A stretch of 16,487 bases of DNA from Desulfuromonadaceae bacterium GWC2_58_13 (GTDB lineage: Bacteria; Desulfobacterota; Desulfuromonadia; Desulfuromonadales; Trichloromonadaceae): contig MHXM01000115.1 in the NCBI GenBank assembly GCA_001825565.1, forward strand, positions 3,817 to 20,303, read 5' to 3'. Below are positions 1-8,117 of this stretch, piece by piece. A program made the position numbers and the translations under genes. Numbering within the stretch: position 1 is the first letter of the stretch; every line of letters starts with the position of its first letter. Under the pieces are notes generated by a model, which saw only the letters and a program-made list of their open reading frames with translations, was not told the DNA's origin and ran no database searches.

Positions 1-1187
1 GTGTCGATTCCGTAATAGCAGGGAAAGCTGGTCGGCGGGCTGGAAATGCGCACGTGCACCTCCTTGGCCCCGGCGTTGCGGATCATCTTGATGATCTTGC
101 GCGCCGTGGTGCCGCGAACGATGGAATCGTCGATCACCACCACCCGCTTCCCTTCGATGATTTCCCGCACCGGGTTAAGCTTGATCTTGACCCCGAAATG
201 GCGGATCGACTGCTGGGGTTCGATGAAGGTCCGACCGACGTAATGGTTGCGGATCAGGCCGAGCTGAAACGGTATACCCGATTCCTCGGCATAGCCGATG
301 GCCGCCGGAACTCCCGAGTCGGGGATCGGGATCACCAGGTCGGCGTCGACCGGATGCTCGCAAGCGAGCATCCGGCCGAATTCTTTGCGGACGTGGTAGA
401 CCTGCTGGCCGAAGATGGTGCTATCCGGCCGGGCGAAATAGATGTGTTCGAAGATACAGGGCGAAGGCTGGGTCTGGGCGAAGGGATGAAAGGACTGCAG
501 GCCGGATTTATCGATCAGGAGCATTTCCCCCGGCTCGATCTCACGGATGAATTGGGCTTCGATCAGATCGAGGGCGCAGGTTTCCGAGGCAATGACATAG
601 GCGCCGTCAAGCTTGCCCAGCACCAACGGCCGGAACCCATTGGGGTCACGGACGGCAACCATTCGGGTTTCGGTGAGAAAGACCAGGCTGTAGGCCCCCT
701 TGACCTGGCTCAGGGCGGTGGCGACGCGCTCGGTCAGGGAATCGCATTCGGAACGAGCCAGCAGGTGAATGATGACTTCGGTATCGGCAATGGTGGAGAA
801 AATAGAGCCTTTGCGTTCAAGGTCGTTACGGATTTCCTGGGCGTTGACCAGGTTGCCGTTGTGAGCCACGGCAATGCTGCCGCGATGGTAGTCGACCAGG
901 ATCGGCTGGCAGTTTTTGAAGTCGTTGCCCCCGGCCGTCGAATAGCGAACATGGCCGATGGCGCTGCGGCCGGGAAGGGTTTCGAAAACCGAGTCGTGCT
1001 TGAAAACGTCGGCGACCAGCCCCATCCCTTTGTGCGCCCGCAGGCGGGTGCCGTCCGAGGCGACGATGCCACAGCTTTCCTGGCCGCGATGCTGGAGGGC
1101 ATATAGTCCGAGATAAGTCAGGTTGGCGGCTTCGGGGTGACCGTAGATTCCGAAAACGCCGCATTCATCGTTAAATTTATCGAACAT
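1..1187 (-). CDS. purF: Amidophosphoribosyltransferase PurF (3' end missing)
   Basis: First committed step of de novo purine synthesis: PRPP plus glutamine gives 5-phosphoribosylamine. The reading frame runs leftward from an ATG at 1187 and is still open at the window edge, giving 395 residues; the family is usually about 470, so roughly the last 75 are outside. The protein begins MFDKFNDECGVFGIYGHPEA. Cys9 would be the N-terminal nucleophile of the glutaminase domain after removal of a short propeptide, as in the Bacillus-type enzyme. The QHRGQES motif follows, and near the cut end is the PRPP-binding loop VVVIDDSIVRGTT. Cysteines in SPCIFEHIYFARPDS and SFPCYYGID match two of the four 4Fe-4S ligands of Bacillus-type PurF; the other two would lie outside. 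It is the last of the purL-purQ-purF group, 116 bases after purQ. An AGGGAG lies about 12 bases before the ATG, rather far for a ribosome binding site. Confidence 0.97.
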   Translation of the reverse strand, partial: MFDKFNDECGVFGIYGHPEAANLTYLGLYALQHRGQESCGIVASDGTRLRAHKGMGLVADVFKHDSVFETLPGRSAIGHVRYSTAGGNDFKNCQPILVDYHRGSIAVAHNGNLVNAQEIRNDLERKGSIFSTIADTEVIIHLLARSECDSLTERVATALSQVKGAYSLVFLTETRMVAVRDPNGFRPLVLGKLDGAYVIASETCALDLIEAQFIREIEPGEMLLIDKSGLQSFHPFAQTQPSPCIFEHIYFARPDSTIFGQQVYHVRKEFGRMLACEHPVDADLVIPIPDSGVPAAIGYAEESGIPFQLGLIRNHYVGRTFIEPQQSIRHFGVKIKLNPVREIIEGKRVVVIDDSIVRGTTARKIIKMIRNAGAKEVHVRISSPPTSFPCYYGID

Positions 1188-1278
1188 GCGAAAAGCAAAC
1201 TCCCTAGAGGTTACAACTCTGTCGAAGCGGAAAAAACAGCCGAAACACGCGATCTACATCCGAAGCACTATAACACGA

Positions 1279-1303
1279 CCCCGGCATTAAAAGATACCCG
1301 GGG
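1279..1303 (-). other. GC stem-loop between purQ and purF
   Basis: CCCCGG (1279-1284) and CCGGGG (1298-1303) form a 6-bp perfect inverted repeat with a 13-base loop. It sits directly after the purQ stop codon (1304-1306) in the direction of transcription. No U-tract follows, so it is not a convincing intrinsic terminator. It may be an RNA-stabilising or processing element, or chance. The remaining bases up to the purF start hold nothing else I can name. Confidence 0.4.
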
Positions 1304-2134
1304 CTACAACAGTTCGTTGCGGATGAACTGGACCGCGTTCCGGTACAGCCACAACCCCATCCCCTCTTCGGGAAGCGATTCGTCACGAGTCCAACGGGGA
1401 TGATGGGTGCGATGCACATAAGCCTCCGGATGCGGCATGAGGCCGAAGATCCGGCCGCTGGCGTCGCACACGCCGGCGATGGCGTTGACCGAGCCGTTGG
1501 GATTCTGCGGGTAGTTCATGACCGGCGCCCGATATTCCGGGTCGCAATATTTCAGGGTGGCCAGGTGCCCGGTTTCGATCCGCTGCAGAACCTCCTCGGA
1601 GCGCACCATGAACTTGCCCTCGCCATGCCGAACCGGCAGATAGATGCCGTCGATGCCCCGGGTATAGATGCAAGGGGAAGCGGGATCGACCTTGAGATAG
1701 GTCCAACGGTCTTCGAAGCGGCCGCTGTCGTTGTGGGACAGGGTCGCGGTCTGGGTCCGGAAATCGTCGCCGAGAGCGGGCAACAGACCCATTTTGACCA
1801 TCAGTTGAAAACCGTTGCAGACGCCCATCGCCAACTTGCCGTCCTCAATGAACCGGTACAGCTGATCGGCCAGATGCTCCGTGCTGCCCTTGACCGCCGC
1901 ATGGCGCAGGCGGTTGGCCCCGGCCTTGGCGCTGCCGAGATCGTCGCCGTCGAGAAACCCCCCGGCCAGGTTGAGGAAATGGTAATCGTCGAGACACTTC
2001 CGTCCGCTCAGCAGTTCGGCGATGTGGACGATGTCGGCTACCTCGCAGCCGGCCAGGCGGCAGGCATTGGCCACCTCCCGTTCGCAGTTGGTGCCGTTGC
2101 CGGTAATAACGATGGATCTGACCTGTTTAGCCAT
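1304..2134 (-). CDS. purQ: Phosphoribosylformylglycinamidine synthase glutaminase subunit PurQ
   Basis: Class I glutamine amidotransferase of 276 residues that supplies ammonia to PurL for conversion of FGAR to FGAM (purine step 4). The nucleophile Cys106 is in GVCNGFQLM, and the His235/Glu237 pair is in MPHPEAY. VRHGEGKF (168-175) and NPNGS (211-215) are further PurQ hallmarks. It is about 50 residues longer than Bacillus-type PurQ (about 227), and regions such as HIAELLSGR and the C-terminal part resemble the glutaminase domain of large E. coli-type PurL. The usual GGFSYGD segment reads GGFLDGDDLG here. The ATG at 2134 lies 2 bases after the purL stop, with GGGAG upstream inside the purL end, so the two are almost certainly co-translated. 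Confidence 0.95.
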   Translation of the reverse strand: MAKQVRSIVITGNGTNCEREVANACRLAGCEVADIVHIAELLSGRKCLDDYHFLNLAGGFLDGDDLGSAKAGANRLRHAAVKGSTEHLADQLYRFIEDGKLAMGVCNGFQLMVKMGLLPALGDDFRTQTATLSHNDSGRFEDRWTYLKVDPASPCIYTRGIDGIYLPVRHGEGKFMVRSEEVLQRIETGHLATLKYCDPEYRAPVMNYPQNPNGSVNAIAGVCDASGRIFGLMPHPEAYVHRTHHPRWTRDESLPEEGMGLWLYRNAVQFIRNELL

Positions 2135-2136
2135 GT

Positions 2137-5115
2137 TTACAGCTCCCTCAGCGGCGCCTGCCAGGCTTCTTTGAGCGAATGGATATCGACATCGACCAGC
2201 GTTTTGCTTCCCCTGCTCAGCAGCAACCGGGGCTCCTCGGTCACCTCGCCGATACAGGCGGCATCGCGGCCGGTAAAAAGGGCATCGAAGGCCGCACGAT
2301 TTTCGGGGCGCACCGTCACCAGCAAACGGCTCTGGGATTCGGAGAAAAGCAGCTTGTCGGCGCGCAAATCGCCATCGACCAGAACCCGGTCAAGATCGGC
2401 GCGGATGCCATAGCCGCCGGCGAAAGCCTTTTCGGCCAGGGCCACACCCAAACCGCCGTCGGATAGATCGTGACAGGAACGGACCAGACCGTCCCGTTGC
2501 GCGGCGTTCAGGGTCCGGTACAGATCGAGGGCGCAGGCGGCGGCGACCTTGGGGACGTTGCTGCCAAGTTCGCCATGTTGCCGGTAATACTCGGACCCGC
2601 CGCATTCGTCGCGGGTGATGCCGAGCAGGTAGACCAGGTCGCCGGGACGCTTGACGTCCATGGAAACGGCCCGACGCACGTCGCCGATCTTGCCGATCAC
2701 CGAAAAAAGCACGGTCGGCGGGATGGAAATCTTGGTATCGCCGATCTGGTAGTCGTTCTTCATCGAATCCTTGCCCGAAATCAGCGGCACGCCAAAAGCG
2801 ACGCAGCAGTCGTAAAGCGCCTTGTTGGCCCGGACCAACTGCGCGGCCTTGTATTCGCCGTCGGGAGTCTTTTCGCTCTTGACCGGATCGCACCAGCAGA
2901 AATTGTCGAGGCCCGCCACGTGTTCGATATTGCCGCCGACCGCGACGAAGTTACGCAGGCCCTCGTCGATGGCGCAGGCCATCATGTGGTAGGTGTCGAT
3001 ATCCGAATAACTCGGACAGATGCCATGGGAAACCACCACCCCCTCAAAAGAATCGAACAGCGGCCGGTAAACTGCCGCATCGGACGGACCGTCGTTGGCC
3101 ACTCCGACCAACGGCTTGATGACCGTACCGGCCTGAACCTCGTGGTCGTAACGGCGCACCACGCTCTCCTTGGAACAGATGTTAAGCCGCCCCAGCAGCG
3201 CCTTGAGTTCGCCGCCGAGATCGTCGGGCAGGTCAAAATCGGGTTCGGACAGCGCTTTCGGCGTCCATTTGGCCGGGATGACCATCTGCGGAACCCCTTC
3301 ATGAAGAAACTTCATGGGGAGGTAGGAAACGGTCTTGCCCTCGTAGAGACAGTGAAAGTAACCCGAATCGGTGAACACGCCAAAGTCGGTGGCTTCCACA
3401 TCCATTTCATTGGCCAGCTGAAAAAACGCGTCGAGCTTATCCGGCGGCACCGCCAGGGTCATCCGTTCCTGGGCCTCGGAAATGAGGATTTCCCAAGGCT
3501 GAAGACCGGGATATTTCAGTGGAGCTCGGTCGAGATGCATCTCGAAGCCGCCGGTATCCTCGCCCATTTCTCCCACCGACGAAGAAAGTCCGCCGGCGCC
3601 GTTGTCGGTTATCGAATGGTAGAGGCCGCGATCGCGAGCGATGATGAGAAAATCGAACATCTTTTTTTGGGTGATCGGATCGCCGATCTGCACCGCCGTC
3701 ACCGGCGACCCCTCGTGCAGTTCTTCCGAGGAGAAGGTGGCGCCGTGGATGCCGTCCTTGCCGATGCGACCGCCGGTCATGACGATGTGATCGCCGACCC
3801 GGACTTTTTTCTCATGGCAGGGTTTGCCGTTGAGAGTACGAGGCATGATCGAGGCGGTGCCGCAGTAAACCAGCGGCTTGCCGGCGAAGCGCTCGTCGAA
3901 GACGATGGACCCGTTGACCGTCGGGATGCCGCTCTTGTTGCCGCCGTGCTCGACCCCTTCGACAACCCCCTCGAAAATGCGTCGGGGATGCAACAGTCGC
4001 GGCGGCAGCGGCTTGTTCAGAAAGGGAGAGGCGAAACAGAACACGTCGGTATTGAAAATCAACCGGGCGCCCATTCCCGTCCCCATGCCGTCGCGATTCA
4101 CCCCGACGATCCCGGTCAAGGCTCCGCCGTAAGGATCGAGGGCGCTCGGCGAGTTATGGGTTTCGACCTTGAAAACCAGGCTCCAGTCGTCGTTGAACTC
4201 AATGACCCCGGCGTTGTCCTTGAACACCGACAGGCAGAAATCCTTGTCGCCGAGCCGGGCGCGGATGTCGCGGGTGGCGCCGACGATATAGGTCTTGAAC
4301 AGGGAATTGATGGTTTCCCGGTTCCCCTGCTCGTCTTCATAAATGATCTTCGCCGAAAAAATCTTGTGCTTGCAGTGCTCGCTCCAGGTCTGCGCCAGCG
4401 CTTCAAGTTCGACATCGGTCAGCTTGCTCCCAAGACCTACCGCCTCGCGGGCCTGGAGAAAAGCCGGATCGGCGGCGTGAGCCTGAAGCATTTTCATCTC
4501 TTCGATACTGAGCGCCAGCATGCCGTCGCGACTGATTTTCATCAGCTCTTCGTCGGCTACGTCAAGATCGATCTCGCGCACCTCGGGGCGGGCATCGCTG
4601 GTCACTTTCGGCAAGGTGACGGGAACACCGTTTTCCGGATCGAACTCGGCGGCGGTCAGGATATCCCAGCGTTGGATCAAGCCGTTCCCCAGAAAACCGG
4701 AAGCGATTCGCTCGGCGATCGGCTTGTCCACCTTCCCCTTGAGCAGGTACTGAACCGAGGTGTAGACCGCCTCGCCGGCGGCGAAAGGACGGCCGGTGAG
4801 GTACTGTATCGCCTCCCTCGCGGTGCGACCGATGTTGTCGGTGACCCCGGGGCGGAAGCCGACTTCGACCAGCACGTCGAAATCACGGGCCAGTGGCCGG
4901 TTGATGACGAACTCCTGGATCACCGGATCCGAAAAGGGACCGGCGGCGGCGGCTTCGATTTCGGCATCGCTGAGCGCGGCATCCACGGTGTAGACATCGA
5001 GGGTACGAACCGAATCGACTTCGATGCCGAGGTGCTCCCTGATTTCACGCCGAACACGCTCGCCCCGAGCGTCTTTCACTCCGTCCAGCAATCCAACTAC
5101 GATTCTCCAGGCCAT
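2137..5115 (-). CDS. purL: Phosphoribosylformylglycinamidine synthase PurL with fused N-terminal PurS-like domain
   Basis: ATP-dependent synthetase subunit for FGAR to FGAM. At 992 residues it lies between small PurL (about 740) and the single-chain E. coli enzyme (about 1295). Residues 1-180 are two PurS-like beta-alpha-beta halves; the second contains VEVGFRPGVTDNIGRTAREA (83-102). The linker/active-site motif WSEHCKHKIF is at 244-253, followed by the first AIRS-type half with KVETHNS (316-322) and SLFKTY (271-276). ITDNGAGGLSSSVGEMGEDT and the second half with GKDSMKND and CHDLSDGGLGVALAEKAF follow. The glutaminase domain is absent and supplied by the adjacent purQ. Most PurL proteins have ETHNH or ESHNH; here the final His is Ser322. 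The start is ATG with AGGAG five bases upstream. A hairpin occupies the 77-base gap to walJ. Confidence 0.96.
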   Translation of the reverse strand: MAWRIVVGLLDGVKDARGERVRREIREHLGIEVDSVRTLDVYTVDAALSDAEIEAAAAGPFSDPVIQEFVINRPLARDFDVLVEVGFRPGVTDNIGRTAREAIQYLTGRPFAAGEAVYTSVQYLLKGKVDKPIAERIASGFLGNGLIQRWDILTAAEFDPENGVPVTLPKVTSDARPEVREIDLDVADEELMKISRDGMLALSIEEMKMLQAHAADPAFLQAREAVGLGSKLTDVELEALAQTWSEHCKHKIFSAKIIYEDEQGNRETINSLFKTYIVGATRDIRARLGDKDFCLSVFKDNAGVIEFNDDWSLVFKVETHNSPSALDPYGGALTGIVGVNRDGMGTGMGARLIFNTDVFCFASPFLNKPLPPRLLHPRRIFEGVVEGVEHGGNKSGIPTVNGSIVFDERFAGKPLVYCGTASIMPRTLNGKPCHEKKVRVGDHIVMTGGRIGKDGIHGATFSSEELHEGSPVTAVQIGDPITQKKMFDFLIIARDRGLYHSITDNGAGGLSSSVGEMGEDTGGFEMHLDRAPLKYPGLQPWEILISEAQERMTLAVPPDKLDAFFQLANEMDVEATDFGVFTDSGYFHCLYEGKTVSYLPMKFLHEGVPQMVIPAKWTPKALSEPDFDLPDDLGGELKALLGRLNICSKESVVRRYDHEVQAGTVIKPLVGVANDGPSDAAVYRPLFDSFEGVVVSHGICPSYSDIDTYHMMACAIDEGLRNFVAVGGNIEHVAGLDNFCWCDPVKSEKTPDGEYKAAQLVRANKALYDCCVAFGVPLISGKDSMKNDYQIGDTKISIPPTVLFSVIGKIGDVRRAVSMDVKRPGDLVYLLGITRDECGGSEYYRQHGELGSNVPKVAAACALDLYRTLNAAQRDGLVRSCHDLSDGGLGVALAEKAFAGGYGIRADLDRVLVDGDLRADKLLFSESQSRLLVTVRPENRAAFDALFTGRDAACIGEVTEEPRLLLSRGSKTLVDVDIHSLKEAWQAPLREL

Positions 5116-5153
5116 TGATTCTCCTATCGAAAGCCTTGGGTGGGAACAGATAC

Positions 5154-5180
5154 GGGCAGGGGATGATCATCACCCTGCCC
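5154..5180. other. GC-rich inverted repeat between walJ and purL
   Basis: GGGCAGGG (5154-5161) and CCCTGCCC (5173-5180) form a perfect 8-bp stem around an 11-base loop that contains GATGATCATC, itself palindromic. It fills the gap between the walJ stop (5193) and the purL start (5115). There is no run of T on either side, so it is a poor intrinsic terminator. It could pause polymerase, protect the upstream message, or be an operator. The arms resemble those of the gap terminator near 9527. Confidence 0.5.
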
Positions 5181-5192
5181 TGCTCCAACCGG

Positions 5193-5972
5193 TTATGAAA
5201 ATTTGGTATCGAAACAGACCGTCGCCTGATTCTGTCGGCCGACCACCAGGTGTGGGCAACAAAAGTTTTGATTCTCCAGAGCCTCCCGGGCCGACCGCAA
5301 CGCCAGCTCGGGACGGTTATTCTCCTCGCTGAGGTGAGCCAGGAAAACTGCTTCAAGCTGGTCCGAAATCAGGCTCCGCAAAAGTTCCCCCGAGGCCAGA
5401 TTGGACAGATGCCCGTGATTGCCACGGATGCGCTGTTTCAGCGGCCAGGGATAGGGGCCATCGCGAAGCAGGTCTTCATCGTGATTTGATTCAAGCACCA
5501 ATACCCGGCACCCTTTCAGCCGTTCGCAAACCAGCCGGGTGGCAATACCGAGATCCGTGGCCACGCCGATTTTCCCCGTTGGGGTTTCGATAGTATAACC
5601 GACCGGGGCCACGGCATCATGGGTGATGGGAAACGTTGTGATGCGTAACTCGTTGAAATCGAATACATCGCCGCTGGAAAATTCAATACATTCACTGATC
5701 CGACCCAGGGTGGGGAGTGCGCGACGGGTTTCGTGATGCAGATAAACGGGGAGATCGTATCGCCGGGACAGGGGACCGACTCCCTGGCAGTGATCGGTAT
5801 GCTCGTGGGTCACCAGCAGGGCATCGAGATCTTCGCCGCGCACCCCGATTCCTTCGAGACGTCTGGCCAACTCACGGGCCGACAGACCGGCATCGATCAG
5901 GATTCGGCTTTCAGCTGATTCGATATAAAGGGCGTTCCCCCGACTTCCGCTGGCAAGAAGGCAAATCCGCAC
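5193..5972 (-). CDS. MBL-fold metallo-hydrolase, WalJ/YycJ family
   Basis: A 259-residue cytosolic metallo-beta-lactamase-fold protein. The zinc motif is THEHTDH at 55-61, with further likely ligands His118 (ITHDA), Asp140 (VATDLG) and His213 (LAHLS). Family signatures seen are ASGSRGNA near the N-terminus, LESNHD (160-165), a segment around DGPYP and GHLSN, and HLSEENNRPELA. This pattern matches the WalJ (YycJ) proteins, known in Firmicutes from walRKHIJ operons and suggested to be nucleases linked to cell-division/replication coordination; the substrate here is inferred only at family level. The start is GTG (codon 5970-5972) with GGGGAGAG about five bases upstream. A good promoter lies just upstream, and the gene leads into purL. 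There is no signal peptide. Confidence 0.9.
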   Translation of the reverse strand: MRICLLASGSRGNALYIESAESRILIDAGLSARELARRLEGIGVRGEDLDALLVTHEHTDHCQGVGPLSRRYDLPVYLHHETRRALPTLGRISECIEFSSGDVFDFNELRITTFPITHDAVAPVGYTIETPTGKIGVATDLGIATRLVCERLKGCRVLVLESNHDEDLLRDGPYPWPLKQRIRGNHGHLSNLASGELLRSLISDQLEAVFLAHLSEENNRPELALRSAREALENQNFCCPHLVVGRQNQATVCFDTKFS

Positions 5973-6006
5973 GCAACTCTCCCCGCTCCCGGCATGGGCG
6001 CCTGTT

Positions 6007-6035
6007 TATATACCTAAATTCGCGCAGGCCTGCAA
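6007..6035 (-). promoter_or_regulatory. Sigma70-type promoter for walJ and the pur genes
   Basis: On the minus strand the -35 box is TTGCAG (6035-6030), the spacer is 17 bases, and the -10 box is TATATA (6012-6007). Transcription would start near 6000, about 28 bases before the walJ GTG. A perfect 10-bp palindrome, GCAGGCCTGC (6024-6033), covers most of the -35 box and the adjoining spacer and could be an operator. Box quality and position support the call; there is no experimental evidence. Confidence 0.6.
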
Positions 6036-6050
6036 GGGAAAAACCGGAAT

Positions 6051-8117
6051 TCATCCAATGGCGACGGGAATAATGAAAGGTCGGTTCAACTGCTTAACCG
6101 GAAGAAGAATATGAAAGGTGCTGCCGGGGCAATTGTGCGGGTCGCAACCAGGGCTTTCAACCCAGATTTCCCCTCCGTGCATGTCGACAATGCCCTTAAC
6201 GATTGTCAGTCCGAGCCCGGTGCCCTTTCCTTTAAAGGCAACCTTGCCGGTGAAATGTTCTTCAATGATGCCCACTTCGTAAAATTTATCGAAAATATGA
6301 ATCTGATCGCTCTCGTCAATGCCGATCCCGGTATCGATGATCAGGATTTCCACGTACGGTTGGCCTTCTGAACTGATTTCTCGGTACGGAGCTTCTTTCT
6401 CTTCACCGGCCCCACGTGGAAGACGAAGGCTGTGAACCAGACGGGTCACGATGGTGATTTTGCCGCCATCGGGGGTGAATTTAATCGAGTTGATGACCAG
6501 ATTGGTAATCACCTGCACCATTCGGTCGGCATCGCAAACCAGTTCAGGCAGGTCTTCGGCAAGGATGAGCTGGTGGGTCTGCTGTCGAACCGAAAAAAAG
6601 AATTCGATCTCTTTCAACGCCTGTCGGACGACGTCGTTGATATGAATTTTGCGGCTGCGAAGCTTCAGGCATTGATTATCCAGCCGTGAAACATCCACCA
6701 TGTCCCGAACGATATTGGAAAGCCGGTTGGCGGCTTCGCCGATATGCTTGAGCATGGGCAGAGCCTCCTCGCTCAATTGATCTCCCATATCGTCAAGCAG
6801 CAGGTCGGTATAGCCCAGGATAACGGTTAAAGGGGTTTTCAACTCGTGCGAAGCCAGCCCCAGAAAAGAGTCTTTCATCTGATTGAGCCGCTGCAACTCA
6901 ATGGTACTCTTTTCGAGGTTTTCCTTGATTTCCCGTTCGCGGGTGACGTCACGAAAAGTCATCTGCACCATTCGCTTACCATCCCTGCCGATTACCGGCG
7001 AGCCTTTGGCCCAACCGATCAGACGTGAATGGTCGTTTGGCCGGATAAAGCGCACCTCGGCTTCCTGGAACTTTCCCTGGAGGATACTCTGGTGCATCTC
7101 GTACTGCGTCTCGACATTTTCGATTTTAAGCTTTTCCCAGAAACTGAAAATATTATTGCCATGAACCGTGTTTCTTGACACGCCGAAAAAAAACTCCGCA
7201 GCCTTGTTGAGCAACACCAAACGATCTTCTTCGTCGCTGACCAGGATGGCGTCGGAAGCGTCTTCGAGGAGGGAACGGTACATTTCACGGCTGCGACCGA
7301 GTTCGGTGCCAATCTGCTCTTGTCGTTCATACGAAAGTTGAAGTTCCCGGTTCGTTTCTTCGAGTTCCCGATAATTTTCGGTTATCTGTTCGTCGCGTTC
7401 CTGCAGGGACAAAGCCATTTCCTGGAGAGCCGTGCCGAGTTCGGAAAAATCCGAGGTCGACATGGGCGGCACGACGACCCTGAAGTTGCCGCCGGCAATT
7501 TCTTTGGCGACTTCACAAAGACGATGAATGGGGCCGACAAGGTCCCGCCGGGTAAACAGGAAAACCAGCGCGAAAACAACCAGGAAAGCGGCGCCGAAAA
7601 TAACCAGGGAGCGTTGAAATGCCTTTTCGATCCGACTCTGCAGAATCGTGTCGGGGAAACCGATCCGGATGCGCCCGGCAAGTTGACCGCTGGCATCGAA
7701 CAGGGGCGCGGAAAAATCATAGACCTTCCCCCACTGAGGCGTCATCAACAAAGCGGTAGAATCATTGACAGCTTTGAGAAACTGAACACCGACAAAAAAA
7801 TGAAAGGAAGGATCGCTGGAATAGAGTGGTTGGCCGACGGTGTTTTCGATGAGACAATAACTGATTTCCGGGTCGCTGCCGACGATTTCCTGGCAGCGGG
7901 CGTTAATACCCTCCAGTTCATCCAGTGGAAGGCCAAGGGCCAGAACCTTTTCAATCGAGGTCTTCAATTCGGTGGCAACGCTCTGGCAGCGCAGCACCAG
8001 ACCGTCCCGATAATCCAGCCTGAACCCTTCGATATTCAAGGCGGTATTGACTGCTACCGTCAGCCCGAGAACGAGGAATACAAAAATCAATATGCGTTTT
8101 TCGAGGGTATTCTTCAT
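6051..8117 (-). CDS. Membrane sensor histidine kinase (HAMP-PAS-HisKA-HATPase)
   Basis: A 688-residue two-component sensor. Residues 8-28 are a first membrane segment; 29-170 form a predicted periplasmic sensing domain of unknown ligand; 171-189 are a second membrane segment. HAMP follows at about 190-243, then a Glu/Gln-rich coiled coil (235-280) and a PAS domain (about 278-395, starting RSLLEDASDAILVSDEEDR). The dimerisation domain carries the phospho-acceptor His424 in LASHELKTPL. The ATPase domain (525-675) has the N box with Asn539 and Asn543, G1 DTGIGI, F box FDKFYEV and G2 GKGTGLGL. There is no fused receiver and no response-regulator gene in view, so it is an orphan here. ATG 8117 is the first possible start, since an in-frame TGA lies two codons upstream; the ribosome binding site is weak. 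The next gene is the WalJ-like hydrolase, 78 bases downstream. Confidence 0.95.
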   Translation of the reverse strand: MKNTLEKRILIFVFLVLGLTVAVNTALNIEGFRLDYRDGLVLRCQSVATELKTSIEKVLALGLPLDELEGINARCQEIVGSDPEISYCLIENTVGQPLYSSDPSFHFFVGVQFLKAVNDSTALLMTPQWGKVYDFSAPLFDASGQLAGRIRIGFPDTILQSRIEKAFQRSLVIFGAAFLVVFALVFLFTRRDLVGPIHRLCEVAKEIAGGNFRVVVPPMSTSDFSELGTALQEMALSLQERDEQITENYRELEETNRELQLSYERQEQIGTELGRSREMYRSLLEDASDAILVSDEEDRLVLLNKAAEFFFGVSRNTVHGNNIFSFWEKLKIENVETQYEMHQSILQGKFQEAEVRFIRPNDHSRLIGWAKGSPVIGRDGKRMVQMTFRDVTREREIKENLEKSTIELQRLNQMKDSFLGLASHELKTPLTVILGYTDLLLDDMGDQLSEEALPMLKHIGEAANRLSNIVRDMVDVSRLDNQCLKLRSRKIHINDVVRQALKEIEFFFSVRQQTHQLILAEDLPELVCDADRMVQVITNLVINSIKFTPDGGKITIVTRLVHSLRLPRGAGEEKEAPYREISSEGQPYVEILIIDTGIGIDESDQIHIFDKFYEVGIIEEHFTGKVAFKGKGTGLGLTIVKGIVDMHGGEIWVESPGCDPHNCPGSTFHILLPVKQLNRPFIIPVAIG

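Noticed and set aside
54..1106. A 350-codon plus-strand open frame opposite purF
   Set aside because: Antisense shadow of purF; no ribosome binding site and no family features.
1188..1278. Possible separate purF promoter (TATAGT-like -10)
   Set aside because: No acceptable -35 box at 16-18 bases; purF is more simply read with purL-purQ.
2470..5118. An 882-codon open frame on the plus strand opposite purL
   Set aside because: Its translation has no recognisable domains and is rich in the residues expected from the complement of GC-biased codons. purL on the other strand is unmistakable.
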